In this document: one piece after another, positions 32,540 to 40,807 of the stretch
Numbering within the stretch: position 1 is the first letter of the stretch
How the letters are laid out: each line of letters starts with the position of its first letter
From: Brucella pseudintermedia
GTDB lineage: Bacteria; Pseudomonadota; Alphaproteobacteria; Rhizobiales; Rhizobiaceae
Direction: 5' to 3'
Assembly (NCBI RefSeq): GCF_008932435.1
Contig: NZ_WBWE01000019.1
Span: 1 to 44,720, forward strand
DNA: 44,720 nt
Made by a program: the position numbers and the translations under genes
The notes under the pieces: model-generated
Databases searched by the model: none
The model's input: only the letters and a program-made list of their open reading frames with translations
What the model was told of the DNA's origin: nothing

Positions 32540-35500
32540 CCGCGCTTCTCCGTCGCGAGGGAGTTCGGAACCAGCAGCACTAGGGCCACGGGAAAGGTGT
32601 GCTCGACGACATTGGAGTGCCTTTCCTCGATGGCGCGCAGCTCCTGCTCACGCTCCTTCGGGATCCGGGCCAGGCGTGCTTCGAGGGCCGCTCGGTCACG
32701 CTTGAGCTGAGTGCGTTCGTCCTCGGAAAAAAGAGAGAGCTGCACGGGTTGCTGATCTGCCGCGATCTCGGTCTTCAGCGCTCGTTCGAGATCGTCCAGG
32801 ACCTGGCGGATGTCCTCGGCCTCCTTGCGTTTCCGGGTCTCGATTGTGTTCACGAGGAAGCGTAGCCGGTCTTTCGAGCGTGCCTCGACGGCTGCCAGTA
32901 TGGAATCGCGCTGTTTGTCGAAGCGCGTCCTCAATGCGTCGAACGTCGCATCCGACAGGGCCGCGGGGTGCGACTCCTCCAGCCATCGTCGGACCTCCGT
33001 GACTCGTTCCTCCCGCCGGAAACCGGCATCGCGTAGATAGCCGCCAGCCTCCGTGAGCTCCTCGTGCAGACGATGATGGTTCCCGCCGGTCACGACGAGG
33101 CGCGACATCACCACCACGGCTGGCCCCTCGATCCTCCCATCCGGAAGCGACCGAACGGTTACGCGGTGAAGCTTCTTTACGTCGTCACGCGCCCAGATCT
33201 CCGCGCGCAGGAGCCGCAGGCTCATTTGGACGAGCCGATGGTTCAGGTGGACGAGGACGACATCGTCACGGCCCTTGGCGATCTCGTGGTCGAAGGTGAT
33301 CGGGCGGACCTTCTGCGTGTAGGGGTGTTCTAGCCCCTCGAGGCATCGGGACCAGGAACCCGAGAGCGGCGGCATTCGGAAAACCGTGCCATCTGGTGCA
33401 CCGGCCAGAGACACGGGCTCCAAGTCGGGTTTGTCCGCAAGACGCAACGCCGTGCGTACCGCCCGCTCGATGTGGTCGGGCACGAGGCTCTGTTCGCGCC
33501 GAGTCTCGTTCAGCCGCTCGTGGAGTTTGGCCACACGTTCGCGAAGGTCGCGCTCCGCCTTCACGAAGCGACGAGATTTCTCCATCCGGGCTTCGGCTTG
33601 TCTCGTATCGAGATCGCGGCGGCGCCCCTCGAGCAGGTCGGGCAGTTGAGGTGCGATGACGGGGTTCACGCTCCCCATGTCGGCGCGCATCGCATCCAAT
33701 TTGCGAAGCGCACGGAGGATATCCTCACCATGGCCTCCTGCAGCGTCCACCGGATGGCAGATGACGACCTCGCTCGCGCGTTGACCATGACGGTCGATGC
33801 GCCCGTTCCGCTGTTCCATCACGTTCGGGTTGTACGGAATTTCGAGGTGGATCATCAGATGGCAGTGGTTCTGGAGATCAATGCCCTCGGAGGCGGCATC
33901 GGTTGCCAGCAGTATCCTCACCGGGGACTCCGAGGGGCTGGCCTGGAACGCGGCTTTCACGCGCTCACGTTCTTTCGGGTCCATGCCGCCATAGATGATA
34001 GCCAATCGCTCGCCCCCGAAGCCGTGGGATGCGAGGATCTCCTGCATCCACTGCTGAGTGGCGCGATACTCCGTGAACAGGATCACCCGCTCGTTCGTCC
34101 ACTGGTCACCGTCCTTCAGGTGACTGGCCAGCCAATCCAGCACGGCGGTGGCCTTGGCGTCTTTTCGACGAGCCGCCTGCTGAGCCCAGGACCGCAACTG
34201 GTCGAGCATCCGGCGTTCTTCGTCGGTCGGTGGCCGGACGTGCTTGCCTGCTTCCTCAATCGCTTCAGCCTCGGCGGCGTCGCGCTGTGCATCGTCGGCG
34301 TAGTCTTCTTCGGTTTTCGCTATCGCCCGCCGAAGGATGCGGTCATCGAACTTCTTCTGGCTGCGATCGCTAGCCGCCCGACCTTCGATCGTCGCGATAT
34401 GTCGCTCCAGTGTCGCTGCGAAGGCTGCAGGTGACGACGACAGGCGCTTACGCAGCAATTGGTGCACGAAGTGATCGACGGCCCGCCCTCCATCAGCACT
34501 GCTTTCGCGACTCTTGATGTATGTCTCCAGCTGCCTCCGGGCGTTCCTCTCGTCCTCGCTATACTCAACTGGCAGCGCCTCAAGCCGCCGTTTGGGGTAA
34601 ATGGGCTTGCCCTTCGCATCGACCAAATCGCTCTTCAGCCGACGGACCATCACTCTGGCGAGCTGGGAGTCACTCGGGAGGACGTTTCTCGCAAACCGCT
34701 GATCATCAAGGAGTTCGAGGAGCGCGGTGAAGGACTCGGTGTAACCATCGTGCGGCGTGGCGGTGAGAAACAGCTTGTGCTGGAAGTGTGGCGCGGCCAG
34801 ACGAACCAGCCGCGTCCTGAGGCTTTCGACAGCGTAGCGGCCGACGGTCGGGGCAACGTTGTGCGCCTCATCAATGATAAGCAGGTCGAACTTCCTGGGA
34901 TGGCTGACGTGCGAAGGCAATGCGTCCCGCAGAAGGCGCAAGCCTTCACCCTGCTTGGCCCAGTCCATCGACGTGATGAGACGAGGAAAAGACGTCCACG
35001 GATTGGCGTGGAGACCTCGCTCACGGCGCAAACGCTTGACGTAGTCCGTATCGACGATCCGGAACTCGAGTCCGAACTTCTCCTGCATCTCGACGCGCCA
35101 CTTTTCCTGCAACGAGGCAGGGCAGAGCACGAGGACAGTGCGGGCGCGGTGACGCAGGAGCATCTCTTGAACGACGAGCCCTGCCTCGATGGTTTTCCCG
35201 AGGCCGACGTCGTCAGCGATCAGAAGATTTGTGCGCGCCATGTCGATCGCGCGCACGAGCGGATCCAGCTGATAGTCCTCGATGCTGACACCGCTGCGGA
35301 ATGGAGCCTGCAGATATCCGCGATCGGCGTTCGTCGCAGCCCCCCAAACCACCGCATCGAGGAAGGCTTGAAGTGTCGAAGGGTCATCCAGTCCGGTCAT
35401 GCGCGGCAGCCCGGCCCGCTCGATCACATGAGCTCCGGGCTCCAGCTCCCAGAGCACTTCGATCTCTTCACCCAGCGCATCCTCGTCGATCGAGGCCAGC

Positions 35501-35655
35501 CGAACGAGATGCCGCTTAGGAAGTCCAGGGGCAACCGAACCGCCTTCGACCTCGGAGACGATCCATTGTCGGCGGCGAGCCTCGACCAGCTGGCCCGGCT
35601 CAGGCGCAGTGGCGTGAGCGACCTCGGCCACTATTTCATCTGCGGTCATCGACAT
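32536..35655 (-). CDS. drmD: DISARM protein DrmD, SNF2-like helicase
   Basis: 1039 residues from the ATG at 35655; a second ATG at 35649 is possible. Walker A DDVGLGKTIEAG is near 147-158, DEAH near 260, LFLTATPHDGYT is motif III, and the C-terminal lobe reads LLATDAASEGIDLQ then GRIDRHGQRAS near 622. A long helical region, rich in Arg/Glu, fills residues 680-1039. SNF2-type DrmD defines class 1 DISARM. Its start lies 10 bases inside the vsr end, joining the DISARM core to the dcm-vsr pair in one transcript. Confidence 0.94.
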   Translation of the reverse strand: MSMTADEIVAEVAHATAPEPGQLVEARRRQWIVSEVEGGSVAPGLPKRHLVRLASIDEDALGEEIEVLWELEPGAHVIERAGLPRMTGLDDPSTLQAFLDAVVWGAATNADRGYLQAPFRSGVSIEDYQLDPLVRAIDMARTNLLIADDVGLGKTIEAGLVVQEMLLRHRARTVLVLCPASLQEKWRVEMQEKFGLEFRIVDTDYVKRLRRERGLHANPWTSFPRLITSMDWAKQGEGLRLLRDALPSHVSHPRKFDLLIIDEAHNVAPTVGRYAVESLRTRLVRLAAPHFQHKLFLTATPHDGYTESFTALLELLDDQRFARNVLPSDSQLARVMVRRLKSDLVDAKGKPIYPKRRLEALPVEYSEDERNARRQLETYIKSRESSADGGRAVDHFVHQLLRKRLSSSPAAFAATLERHIATIEGRAASDRSQKKFDDRILRRAIAKTEEDYADDAQRDAAEAEAIEEAGKHVRPPTDEERRMLDQLRSWAQQAARRKDAKATAVLDWLASHLKDGDQWTNERVILFTEYRATQQWMQEILASHGFGGERLAIIYGGMDPKERERVKAAFQASPSESPVRILLATDAASEGIDLQNHCHLMIHLEIPYNPNVMEQRNGRIDRHGQRASEVVICHPVDAAGGHGEDILRALRKLDAMRADMGSVNPVIAPQLPDLLEGRRRDLDTRQAEARMEKSRRFVKAERDLRERVAKLHERLNETRREQSLVPDHIERAVRTALRLADKPDLEPVSLAGAPDGTVFRMPPLSGSWSRCLEGLEHPYTQKVRPITFDHEIAKGRDDVVLVHLNHRLVQMSLRLLRAEIWARDDVKKLHRVTVRSLPDGRIEGPAVVVMSRLVVTGGNHHRLHEELTEAGGYLRDAGFRREERVTEVRRWLEESHPAALSDATFDALRTRFDKQRDSILAAVEARSKDRLRFLVNTIETRKRKEAEDIRQVLDDLERALKTEIAADQQPVQLSLFSEDERTQLKRDRAALEARLARIPKEREQELRAIEERHSNVVEHTFPVALVLLVPNSLATEKRG

Positions 35656-36086
35656 AGATGGGCCCCGTTCTTTCTGCGCGCGTCGACGAGTTCGGCGATG
35701 CGGTTCGCGGCTTGGGTGGCGTCTTCGTGTTCCCAGATCCGGACCGTCTCCCAACCGAGAGCAATCAGCCGCTGATCGGTATCGGCATCCCTGGATCGAT
35801 TGGTTTCGATCTTCTCCCGCCAGAAATCGGCATTGCTCTTCGGCCAGGAAGCGTGCTCGGGGCAGCCGTGCCAAAAGCATCCGTCGACGAACACGGCCAA
35901 TCTCGCGCTGGGGAAAACGATATCGGCGACGCGCCTGGGCTTAGTCAGGAGCGGAACGTGGAGGCGATAGCGCAGCCCCTTGGCATGCAGAGCCTTGCGG
36001 AGGTCGATCTCCGCACGCGTGCCCTTCTGTCGCACGCGTGCCATGCGACGACTGGCGTCATGCGACGAGGGACTTACGCGCGTCAT
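35646..36086 (-). CDS. vsr: Very short patch repair endonuclease-like protein (Vsr)
   Basis: 146 residues from the ATG at 36086, which has AAGGGAG 8-9 bases upstream and restores the family N-terminus (SPSSHDASRRMARVRQKGT). The Vsr core is complete: GTRAEIDLRKALHAKGLRY, the metal Asp in VADIVF, and GCFWHGCPEH with the zinc-site Cys/His. Canonical Vsr nicks T:G mismatches left when 5-methylcytosine deaminates, so it partners a Dcm-type enzyme. It overlaps dcm upstream by 29 bases and drmD downstream by 10. A restriction-like use inside this defence operon is a possible alternative. Confidence 0.92.
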   Translation of the reverse strand: MTRVSPSSHDASRRMARVRQKGTRAEIDLRKALHAKGLRYRLHVPLLTKPRRVADIVFPSARLAVFVDGCFWHGCPEHASWPKSNADFWREKIETNRSRDADTDQRLIALGWETVRIWEHEDATQAANRIAELVDARRKNGAHLCR

Positions 36087-37155
36087 CCGGCACGGCTCCC
36101 TTCTTCTTTCTCTTCGCCTTCTGGACCTTGATCCCCAGATGGGCAGCAATGCTCCGGCCGATCACCTCGCCCAGAGTGACCGGAACGGCGTTTCCAATCA
36201 TCCGACCCAAGGCCTTGAAATGAACGGGAGCTCCGTCGGGTATGAAGGAATAGGACTTGGGGAAGCCCTGAAGAATTGCGCCTTCTCGCAGAGAGATGGC
36301 TCGGTCCTGCTCGGGGTGTCCGAACCGACCGTTCCCGAAGCCGTAGAACTGGGTGGTCAAAGTCGGAGCGGGCTCATCCCATACCATCCGGCCATAGACG
36401 CCCGGATAGGTACGGCCCGTCTCACGCCGGTGGCAGTCGGCAATGAGATGTTTCGGCCAGTCTCGCCATGTTCCACCCGGTCGAGAGGCGCGAATTCTTT
36501 GAAGATTTAGGTCTGAGAGCTTTGATGCGGCATGCAGCACATCCTTGGGATGGGCTTCGCCGTGAGCGATCGGCGCGAGGATGCCGATCGCCTCGCGAAC
36601 GGTCTTCGGGCGGCTGTGTGTCGGGGCGAGCAGCTCGATTGGTCCAAGCCGAGAGGCCAATAGCACCATGCGCCGCCGGTTCTGCGGCAATCCATAAAGG
36701 GAGCAATCGACTACCGCTTGGTGGACGTAGTAGCCCGATTTCTGGAGAGTCTCGACGAAGTCATCGAACACCGTGTGTTTGGCTACCGAAGGCACATTCT
36801 CCATAGTGACCAAGTCGGGGCGCGTGGCTTTGATCAGCCGCCCGAACTGGTAGAGAAGACCCCAACGGGGGCTTCCAACGACATCGTAGCGCTGGGCGTA
36901 GGTGGAAAATGGCTGGCAGGGGGCGCACCCGGCCAGCACCCGGATTTCGGCGTCGCCGAACAGGTCATTCAGATGTTTCGGAGCCAGGCGCCCCACATCT
37001 TCATTTATAAAGCGCGCTGCGTTATTGGCTTCAAATGGGTGGCGGCAGGCTTCATCGACGTCAATGCCCGCGACGACCCGAACGCCCTCCGAGATCAGGC
37101 CATGCGTAAGCCCGCCGGCTCCACAGAACAAGTCGACGCACGCGACATCAGCCAT
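36058..37155 (-). CDS. dcm: C5-cytosine DNA methyltransferase (Dcm/HhaI-type)
   Basis: 365 residues from the ATG at 37155, supported by GGGGGAG 8 bases before it. Motif I is DLFCGAGGL at residues 8-16. Motif IV has the catalytic Cys80 in CAPCQPFS. Motif VI is TMENVPS near 118. Motif VIII is LPQNRRRMV. Motifs IX/X include REGAILQGFP and GRMIGNAVPV. All catalytic motifs are intact. The target sequence cannot be read from the protein. In class 2 DISARM a C5 enzyme (DrmMII) does the self-marking. Here one lies in a class 1 operon that already has DrmMI. It is followed directly by Vsr and overlaps the HTH gene by 8 bases. Confidence 0.93.
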   Translation of the reverse strand: MADVACVDLFCGAGGLTHGLISEGVRVVAGIDVDEACRHPFEANNAARFINEDVGRLAPKHLNDLFGDAEIRVLAGCAPCQPFSTYAQRYDVVGSPRWGLLYQFGRLIKATRPDLVTMENVPSVAKHTVFDDFVETLQKSGYYVHQAVVDCSLYGLPQNRRRMVLLASRLGPIELLAPTHSRPKTVREAIGILAPIAHGEAHPKDVLHAASKLSDLNLQRIRASRPGGTWRDWPKHLIADCHRRETGRTYPGVYGRMVWDEPAPTLTTQFYGFGNGRFGHPEQDRAISLREGAILQGFPKSYSFIPDGAPVHFKALGRMIGNAVPVTLGEVIGRSIAAHLGIKVQKAKRKKKGAVPDDARKSLVA

Positions 37156-37399
37156 CAGCTTTCTCTCCCCCCGCATTTTCCCCCTTCTGTGAATCGGCCT
37201 CGGCCGCCTCGCCTTCCTTTTGATCGTCCGATGCTTTCCCGTGCCTCACCCAGTCATCAACTTCGTCGGTTTTGAACTTCCAAAGCCTCCCGACTTTGTG
37301 GGCCGGCATCTCCTTCTTCGCGATCCAGCCGTAGACCGTGTCTTTGCTGACACCGAGATATTCAGCGATCTCCTCCACGGAGACCCAGCGATCGGACAT
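37148..37399 (-). CDS. Small HTH_17/excisionase-like regulator leading the DISARM operon
   Basis: 83 residues. The helix-turn-helix is SVEEIAEYLGVSKDTVYGWI with the wing MPAHKVGRLWKFKTDEVDDW, followed by an acidic/Gly-rich tail. AAAGGG precedes the ATG. It is the first gene of the eight-gene leftward operon and overlaps dcm. A role as a control protein for the methyltransferase/defence genes is likely by position, comparable to C proteins of restriction systems, but unproven. It is distinct from the two paralogous HTH proteins at 1570 and 37581. Confidence 0.85.
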   Translation of the reverse strand: MSDRWVSVEEIAEYLGVSKDTVYGWIAKKEMPAHKVGRLWKFKTDEVDDWVRHGKASDDQKEGEAAEADSQKGENAGGEKADG

Positions 37400-37435
37400 G
37401 GTGCGGCCCTTTCAGCCAGCATGATTCGAGCATCC

Positions 37436-37464
37436 AGTATCTCACCGACACAAGCAGGAGTAAA
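37436..37464 (-). promoter_or_regulatory. Candidate promoter of the DISARM operon
   Basis: On the minus strand, TTTACT (37464-37459) and GATACT (37441-37436) are separated by 17 bases. Each matches 4 of 6 positions of the sigma-70 consensus. The site lies 37 bases before the first start codon. The rest of 37400-37580 carries no gene. Confidence 0.4.
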
Positions 37465-37580
37465 CCAAAAGAAGTCTGATTTGACCCGGTTTTCTTGTAT
37501 TTGGTCGGATGGCTGATGGAGTGTTTCGGCTGATGATGACGACCCCCAAGCGCATGTGAGGCCGCCATCATCCAGCTCGG

Positions 37581-37796
37581 TCAAGCGTCGGCTTGCTGAG
37601 CCTGGCCACGGTCGGAGGTGCTGGAGCGGACAATCGACTGCTCGTATTCCTCGACATCGGACAGGCGATAGACTACCCTGCCGCCTACTTTGAGGAACTT
37701 CGGCCCTTCACCAGTCCAACGCCACCGCTCAAGTGTGCGATGGCTGATCCCCCAGCGCACCGCCAGTTCAAGTTGGTTCATGCATGTTGCCTTCAT
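37581..37796 (-). CDS. Excisionase-like HTH protein, paralogue of the 1570 gene
   Basis: 71 residues from the ATG at 37796, supported by AAAGGAC about 8 bases upstream. It is an HTH_17 domain sharing ISHRTLERWRWTGEGP and GGRVVYRL with the early-operon protein at 1570-1779, roughly 60% identity by eye. It is transcribed away from the scar at 38008-38275 and sits beside tRNA-like repeats. It is therefore plausibly the leftover excisionase or early regulator of another integrative element. Function in the present element is unknown. Confidence 0.75.
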   Translation of the reverse strand: MKATCMNQLELAVRWGISHRTLERWRWTGEGPKFLKVGGRVVYRLSDVEEYEQSIVRSSTSDRGQAQQADA

Positions 37797-38007
37797 TTTC
37801 GTGTCCTTTCGTCTTGGCAAGTTGGAATGCGACACGACGAAGGCGTGGCCGGAAAAAACTATCAAGGTAATACTGGCGGGAGCCACAAAACCGGGGCGTT
37901 GCCTCGTCTCGTCTTGAACAGAGAAGTTCCTCGAAAGCGAAGATTCACTTGCGAATACGAAGGCGTGCTGGCGCGATGTGGGGCATACTTCGAGCGAGTT
38001 TGTCGAA

Positions 38008-38022
38008 GAGTCCTTTCCCTCC
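38008..38022 (+). repeat. Attachment-site-like repeat, copy 1
   Basis: GAGTCCTTTCCCTCC, identical to 38257-38271. Similarity extends about 15 bases upstream (AGCGAGTT against AGAGAGTT). It lacks the following GCCA of copy 2. Confidence 0.5.
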
Positions 38023-38256
38023 AAGATTTACGAAGCAATTCGCCACGATTCTCCTGGATTCACTCGTGAGCGCTATTCTTTGCACAAACCAGTCAGATTG
38101 TTGCGCAATGGTGAGCAGGGCTACGTGAAATGTCCGCATGAGCGCGGCTGGCCACTCGCGTTTGCGAACTGCGTAAAGCTGCGCATACGAGGAAATGCCT
38201 GGAAGTGGGCAGGAGTTGTGGACGATTCGCCATGGCTTATCAGAGAGTTAGAGGAT

Positions 38257-38275
38257 GAGTCCTTTCCCTCCGCCA
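38257..38275 (+). repeat. Attachment-site-like repeat, copy 2, resembling a tRNA-Ser 3' end
   Basis: GAGTCCTTTCCCTCCGCCA has the form of a tRNA 3' end: end of the T loop, T-stem strand, 7-base acceptor strand, discriminator G and CCA. The acceptor would pair with GGAGGGA, as in tRNA-Ser types. No full tRNA surrounds it, so this is a fragment such as an att core left by a tRNA-targeting integrase. Confidence 0.45.
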
Positions 38276-38299
38276 TTATCTTGTAGCGAACCCGAGATG

Positions 38300-38329
38300 A
38301 GGCTCCCGATGGGGGCCTTTTTCTTTTTG
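38300..38329 (+). terminator. Strong intrinsic terminator
   Basis: Arms 38300-38307 (AGGCTCCC) and 38311-38318 (GGGGGCCT) with a GAT loop, followed by TTTTTCTTTTT. It reads rightward, yet no gene ends upstream of it, suggesting that its gene was lost in the scar. Confidence 0.75.
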
Positions 38330-38623
38330 TTTCAAAGGCGTTTAGCCGATGCAGTCGAACCTCGGAGACTGGCGCCGGGTCCAATTTCTGTCTCCAAATG
38401 GCCCTTCGTCTCTAACCGAGCGAACCTCGCTCCGAGCGGTTCGGCTTCGCGAAAGCCAGCGTTTTCAGCCAGTTCCATCCATCGGATCGGCGCACCTTCT
38501 GCGGCCGTTCTCCCGGCTGGCGTCGCCAGCCAGAGAACGCGCGGTAGGCGTTTCATAGCGAGACGACGAGCGGTTGCCCGCAATAGCCCTAATTCAGCGC
38601 CATGCTTTGGTTGATGGCTTTGT

Positions 38624-40339
38624 TCACGGGCTGATCGTCCAAGGTCTTTTGCGGAGCTTTGCCATCGCATCCTCGATTGTGGTTGCGTAGTGGACCAGAG
38701 GCCGTTTCAGCCCGTGTGTCACGAAGACCCTTTTGATGTCGCGGCTGGCCCCCGTGAGCCAGAGCGCGACGCCGCGCTTGTGGGCCTTGTGCGCGAGACC
38801 TTCGATCATGTTGGCGCCCGTCGAGTCGAGGAAAGGCACCGCCGAGAAATCGACGATCAGCGCCTTGTGGCTGTCCTGGATGCGGTCGAGCACCGAGCCG
38901 ATGGAAGCGGTCGCACCGAAGAAGAGCGCGCCGGTGATGCGGTAGACCACGACTTCCGGGTTCGCAGCGACCTCTTCGTCATAGCTGCCACGGGGGTGCG
39001 CGCTGTCTGCCTCGTCCCGTCCCACGAAGGGCGTGTGGGTGGCGATGGCGGTGGTCTTGCTCATCCGCTGGATAAACAGCACCGAGCCGAGCGCGAAGCC
39101 CACGACGATGGCCTCGGTCAGGTCGCGGAAGATGGTCAAGAAGAAGGTCGCGGCCAGCACCGTCGCTTCGCCCCAGCCTGAGCGGACGAGGATGGCGATG
39201 GCGGGCTTCTCGATCATGTTACAGGCGACGACGGCGAGGACACCCGCAAGCGCGGCCAGCGGAATGTAGGCGGCGAGCGGCGCGGCTACAGCCATGAAGA
39301 GCAGGATGAACAGCGCATGCAACATGCCAGCGACCGGACCATGCGCGCCCGAGCGCACGTTCGTCGCGGTCCGCGCGATGGTGCCGGTGACGCAGAAGCC
39401 GCCGAAGAGGGCCGAGCCGATATTGGCCGCACCCTGCGCCACAAGCTCGCAGTTCGAGCGGTGTCGACGCCCGGTCATGCCATCGGCGACCACGGCCGAA
39501 AGAAGCGACTCGATGGCGCCCAGAAGCGTGAAGGAGATCGCAGCCGGAAGAACCGCCATGATCTTCTCGACTGACAGGTCCGGCAGGCTGGGAGCCGGCA
39601 GCGTCGAGGGGATACCGCCGAACTTCGTGCCGATAGTCGCGACCGGCAGGTGCAGGAGCGCCGTCGCTAGGGCCGCGACACCCACCGCGATCAGCATGCC
39701 CGGCCAATGCGGTCGCCAGCGACGAAGCCCGAGGATGATCGCCACGGTAGCCGCCGAGACGAGAAGCGCGGCGGGCGTCAGGCTCGAACGGGCCTCCCAC
39801 AGAGCTGGGAGCTTTTCCAGCAACTCACCCGGTTCATGCTCCAGCGTCAGGCCCAAGAGTTCCTTGATTTGGCTCGCGAAGATGATGACCGCGATCCCCG
39901 CGGTGAAGCCGACCGTCACCGGGAAGGGAATGAACTTGATGAAGGTGCCGAGCCGAAGGAAGCCGACCGCCGCCAGCATCAGGCCCGAGAGGAAGGTCGC
40001 AAGGATCAGCCCTTCCATCCCGTGTTGCGCGACCGTCGCCGCAACCAGCACGATGAAGGCGCCCGCAGGACCGCCGATCTGGAACCGCGATCCGCCGAGA
40101 AGCGAGACGAAGAAGCCGCCGACAATGGCGGTATAGAGCCCCTGCGCCGGGGTCGCTCCCGAGGCGATGGCGATCGCCATGGAAAGCGGCAGCGCCACGA
40201 TGGCAACGGTCAGTCCGGCAATGGCATCCGCCCGCAGCTGCGTCAGCCCATAACCCTCGCGCAGGACGGTTACGAGTTTCGGGGTATAGAGCTCGGCGAA
40301 GCTGGGCAAGTCGCCGGTCTGTCTGGTCTGGTCTTTCAT
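38624..40339 (-). CDS. SulP-family anion (sulfate/bicarbonate-type) transporter with STAS domain
   Basis: 571 residues from the ATG at 40339, with AAGGTG 9 bases upstream. The N-terminal sulfate-transport region has the signature DAIAGLTVAIVALPLSMAIA, then at least ten hydrophobic spans (GGFFVSLLGGSRFQIGGPAG; FTAGIAVIIFASQI). The C-terminal STAS domain, from about 440, contains LIVDFSAVPFLDSTGAN with the conserved DST loop. It acts in the inner membrane as an anion symporter or exchanger. Substrate cannot be told from sequence. It is intact and in operon with an XRE regulator. It is metabolic cargo, not a phage function. Confidence 0.93.
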   Translation of the reverse strand: MKDQTRQTGDLPSFAELYTPKLVTVLREGYGLTQLRADAIAGLTVAIVALPLSMAIAIASGATPAQGLYTAIVGGFFVSLLGGSRFQIGGPAGAFIVLVAATVAQHGMEGLILATFLSGLMLAAVGFLRLGTFIKFIPFPVTVGFTAGIAVIIFASQIKELLGLTLEHEPGELLEKLPALWEARSSLTPAALLVSAATVAIILGLRRWRPHWPGMLIAVGVAALATALLHLPVATIGTKFGGIPSTLPAPSLPDLSVEKIMAVLPAAISFTLLGAIESLLSAVVADGMTGRRHRSNCELVAQGAANIGSALFGGFCVTGTIARTATNVRSGAHGPVAGMLHALFILLFMAVAAPLAAYIPLAALAGVLAVVACNMIEKPAIAILVRSGWGEATVLAATFFLTIFRDLTEAIVVGFALGSVLFIQRMSKTTAIATHTPFVGRDEADSAHPRGSYDEEVAANPEVVVYRITGALFFGATASIGSVLDRIQDSHKALIVDFSAVPFLDSTGANMIEGLAHKAHKRGVALWLTGASRDIKRVFVTHGLKRPLVHYATTIEDAMAKLRKRPWTISP

Positions 40340-40414
40340 CTTGGGCCGCACCTTGAACGGGTTGCGGCGGGATCGTCGGCATGTCGTCGGCGGTCGCCGT
40401 CGCGAAGTCTGGGG

Positions 40415-40699
40415 TTAGTGTTTCGGGGGTGGAGATTTCAAGCGAACGCCGCGCCCGCCAGCCGTGCTGGGCGTGCCTTCACCGATCAGCTCAACACCGG
40501 CGAATTCGAGCGCGGCGACGACCTTGGTGAGGCTGTCGACGACGCCACGCACGTTGCCGGCGCTGGCCTCCATGCGCTGGATGGTCGGGACGGACAGCCC
40601 GGACAGTTCGGCCAGGGTTTTCTGGTCGATGCCGAGAAGGGCACGCGCCGCGCGCATCTGGGGGCCAGTGATCACTGCTCGATATCCTGCAAATCGCAT
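40415..40699 (-). CDS. XRE-family transcriptional regulator of the SulP gene
   Basis: 94 residues. The helix-turn-helix occupies residues 12-66 (MRAARALLGIDQKTLAELSG, then SVPTIQRMEAS). A short C-terminal extension with GVRLKSPPPKH follows. It lies 75 bp upstream of the transporter on the same strand, so the two are probably cotranscribed. A cluster of GATAT palindromes directly before its start is the likely autoregulatory operator. Single-domain XRE proteins of this form are common upstream of SulP genes in Alphaproteobacteria, from memory. Confidence 0.88.
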   Translation of the reverse strand: MRFAGYRAVITGPQMRAARALLGIDQKTLAELSGLSVPTIQRMEASAGNVRGVVDSLTKVVAALEFAGVELIGEGTPSTAGGRGVRLKSPPPKH

Positions 40700-40706
40700 A
40701 TGATAT

Positions 40707-40749
40707 TGAGATAATGATCTATTATATCTCAGATATCAATATCGATATT
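40707..40749. promoter_or_regulatory. Palindromic operator cluster upstream of the XRE-SulP operon
   Basis: Arms TGAGATA (40707-40713) and TATCTCA (40725-40731) form a dyad. AATATCGATATT (40738-40749) is a perfect 12-bp palindrome. GATAT also occurs at 40681 and 40702. The stretch is AT-rich inside GC-rich DNA and lies just before the start codon at 40699. Confidence 0.6.
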
Positions 40750-40807
40750 CTGAACATCCTGTTAGTGTGAAATTGTTGCCGTCGCTCAGACGGCGGGAGC
40801 TACAGAG

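Larger units (their letters stand above)
37797..38623. other. Gene-poor 827-bp interval with insertion scar
   Basis: No reading frame here looks like a real protein. It contains the two tRNA-end-like repeats (38008-38022 and 38257-38275), the intrinsic terminator at 38300-38329, and a perfect 7-bp hairpin with arms GGCTGGC (38515-38521) and GCCAGCC (38525-38531). It separates the DISARM block from the SulP cassette and is best read as a decayed recombination junction. Confidence 0.6.

Noticed and set aside
36058..37155. Classifying the system as class 2 DISARM because of the C5 methyltransferase
   Set aside because: drmD and drmMI, the class 1 hallmarks, are present and intact, and the C5 gene is followed by vsr rather than placed within the drm core.
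38257..38275. A functional tRNA gene
   Set aside because: Only the 3'-end-like 19 bases are present; no anticodon arm, D arm or 5' acceptor strand upstream.
37978..38286. 102-codon plus-strand frame spanning both tRNA-like repeats
   Set aside because: Contains the att-like core twice and lacks a Shine-Dalgarno; more likely scar DNA than a gene.
38332..38670. 112-codon minus-strand frame in the scar region
   Set aside because: Low-complexity Arg/Ala-rich, overlaps the sulP end, no start signal.
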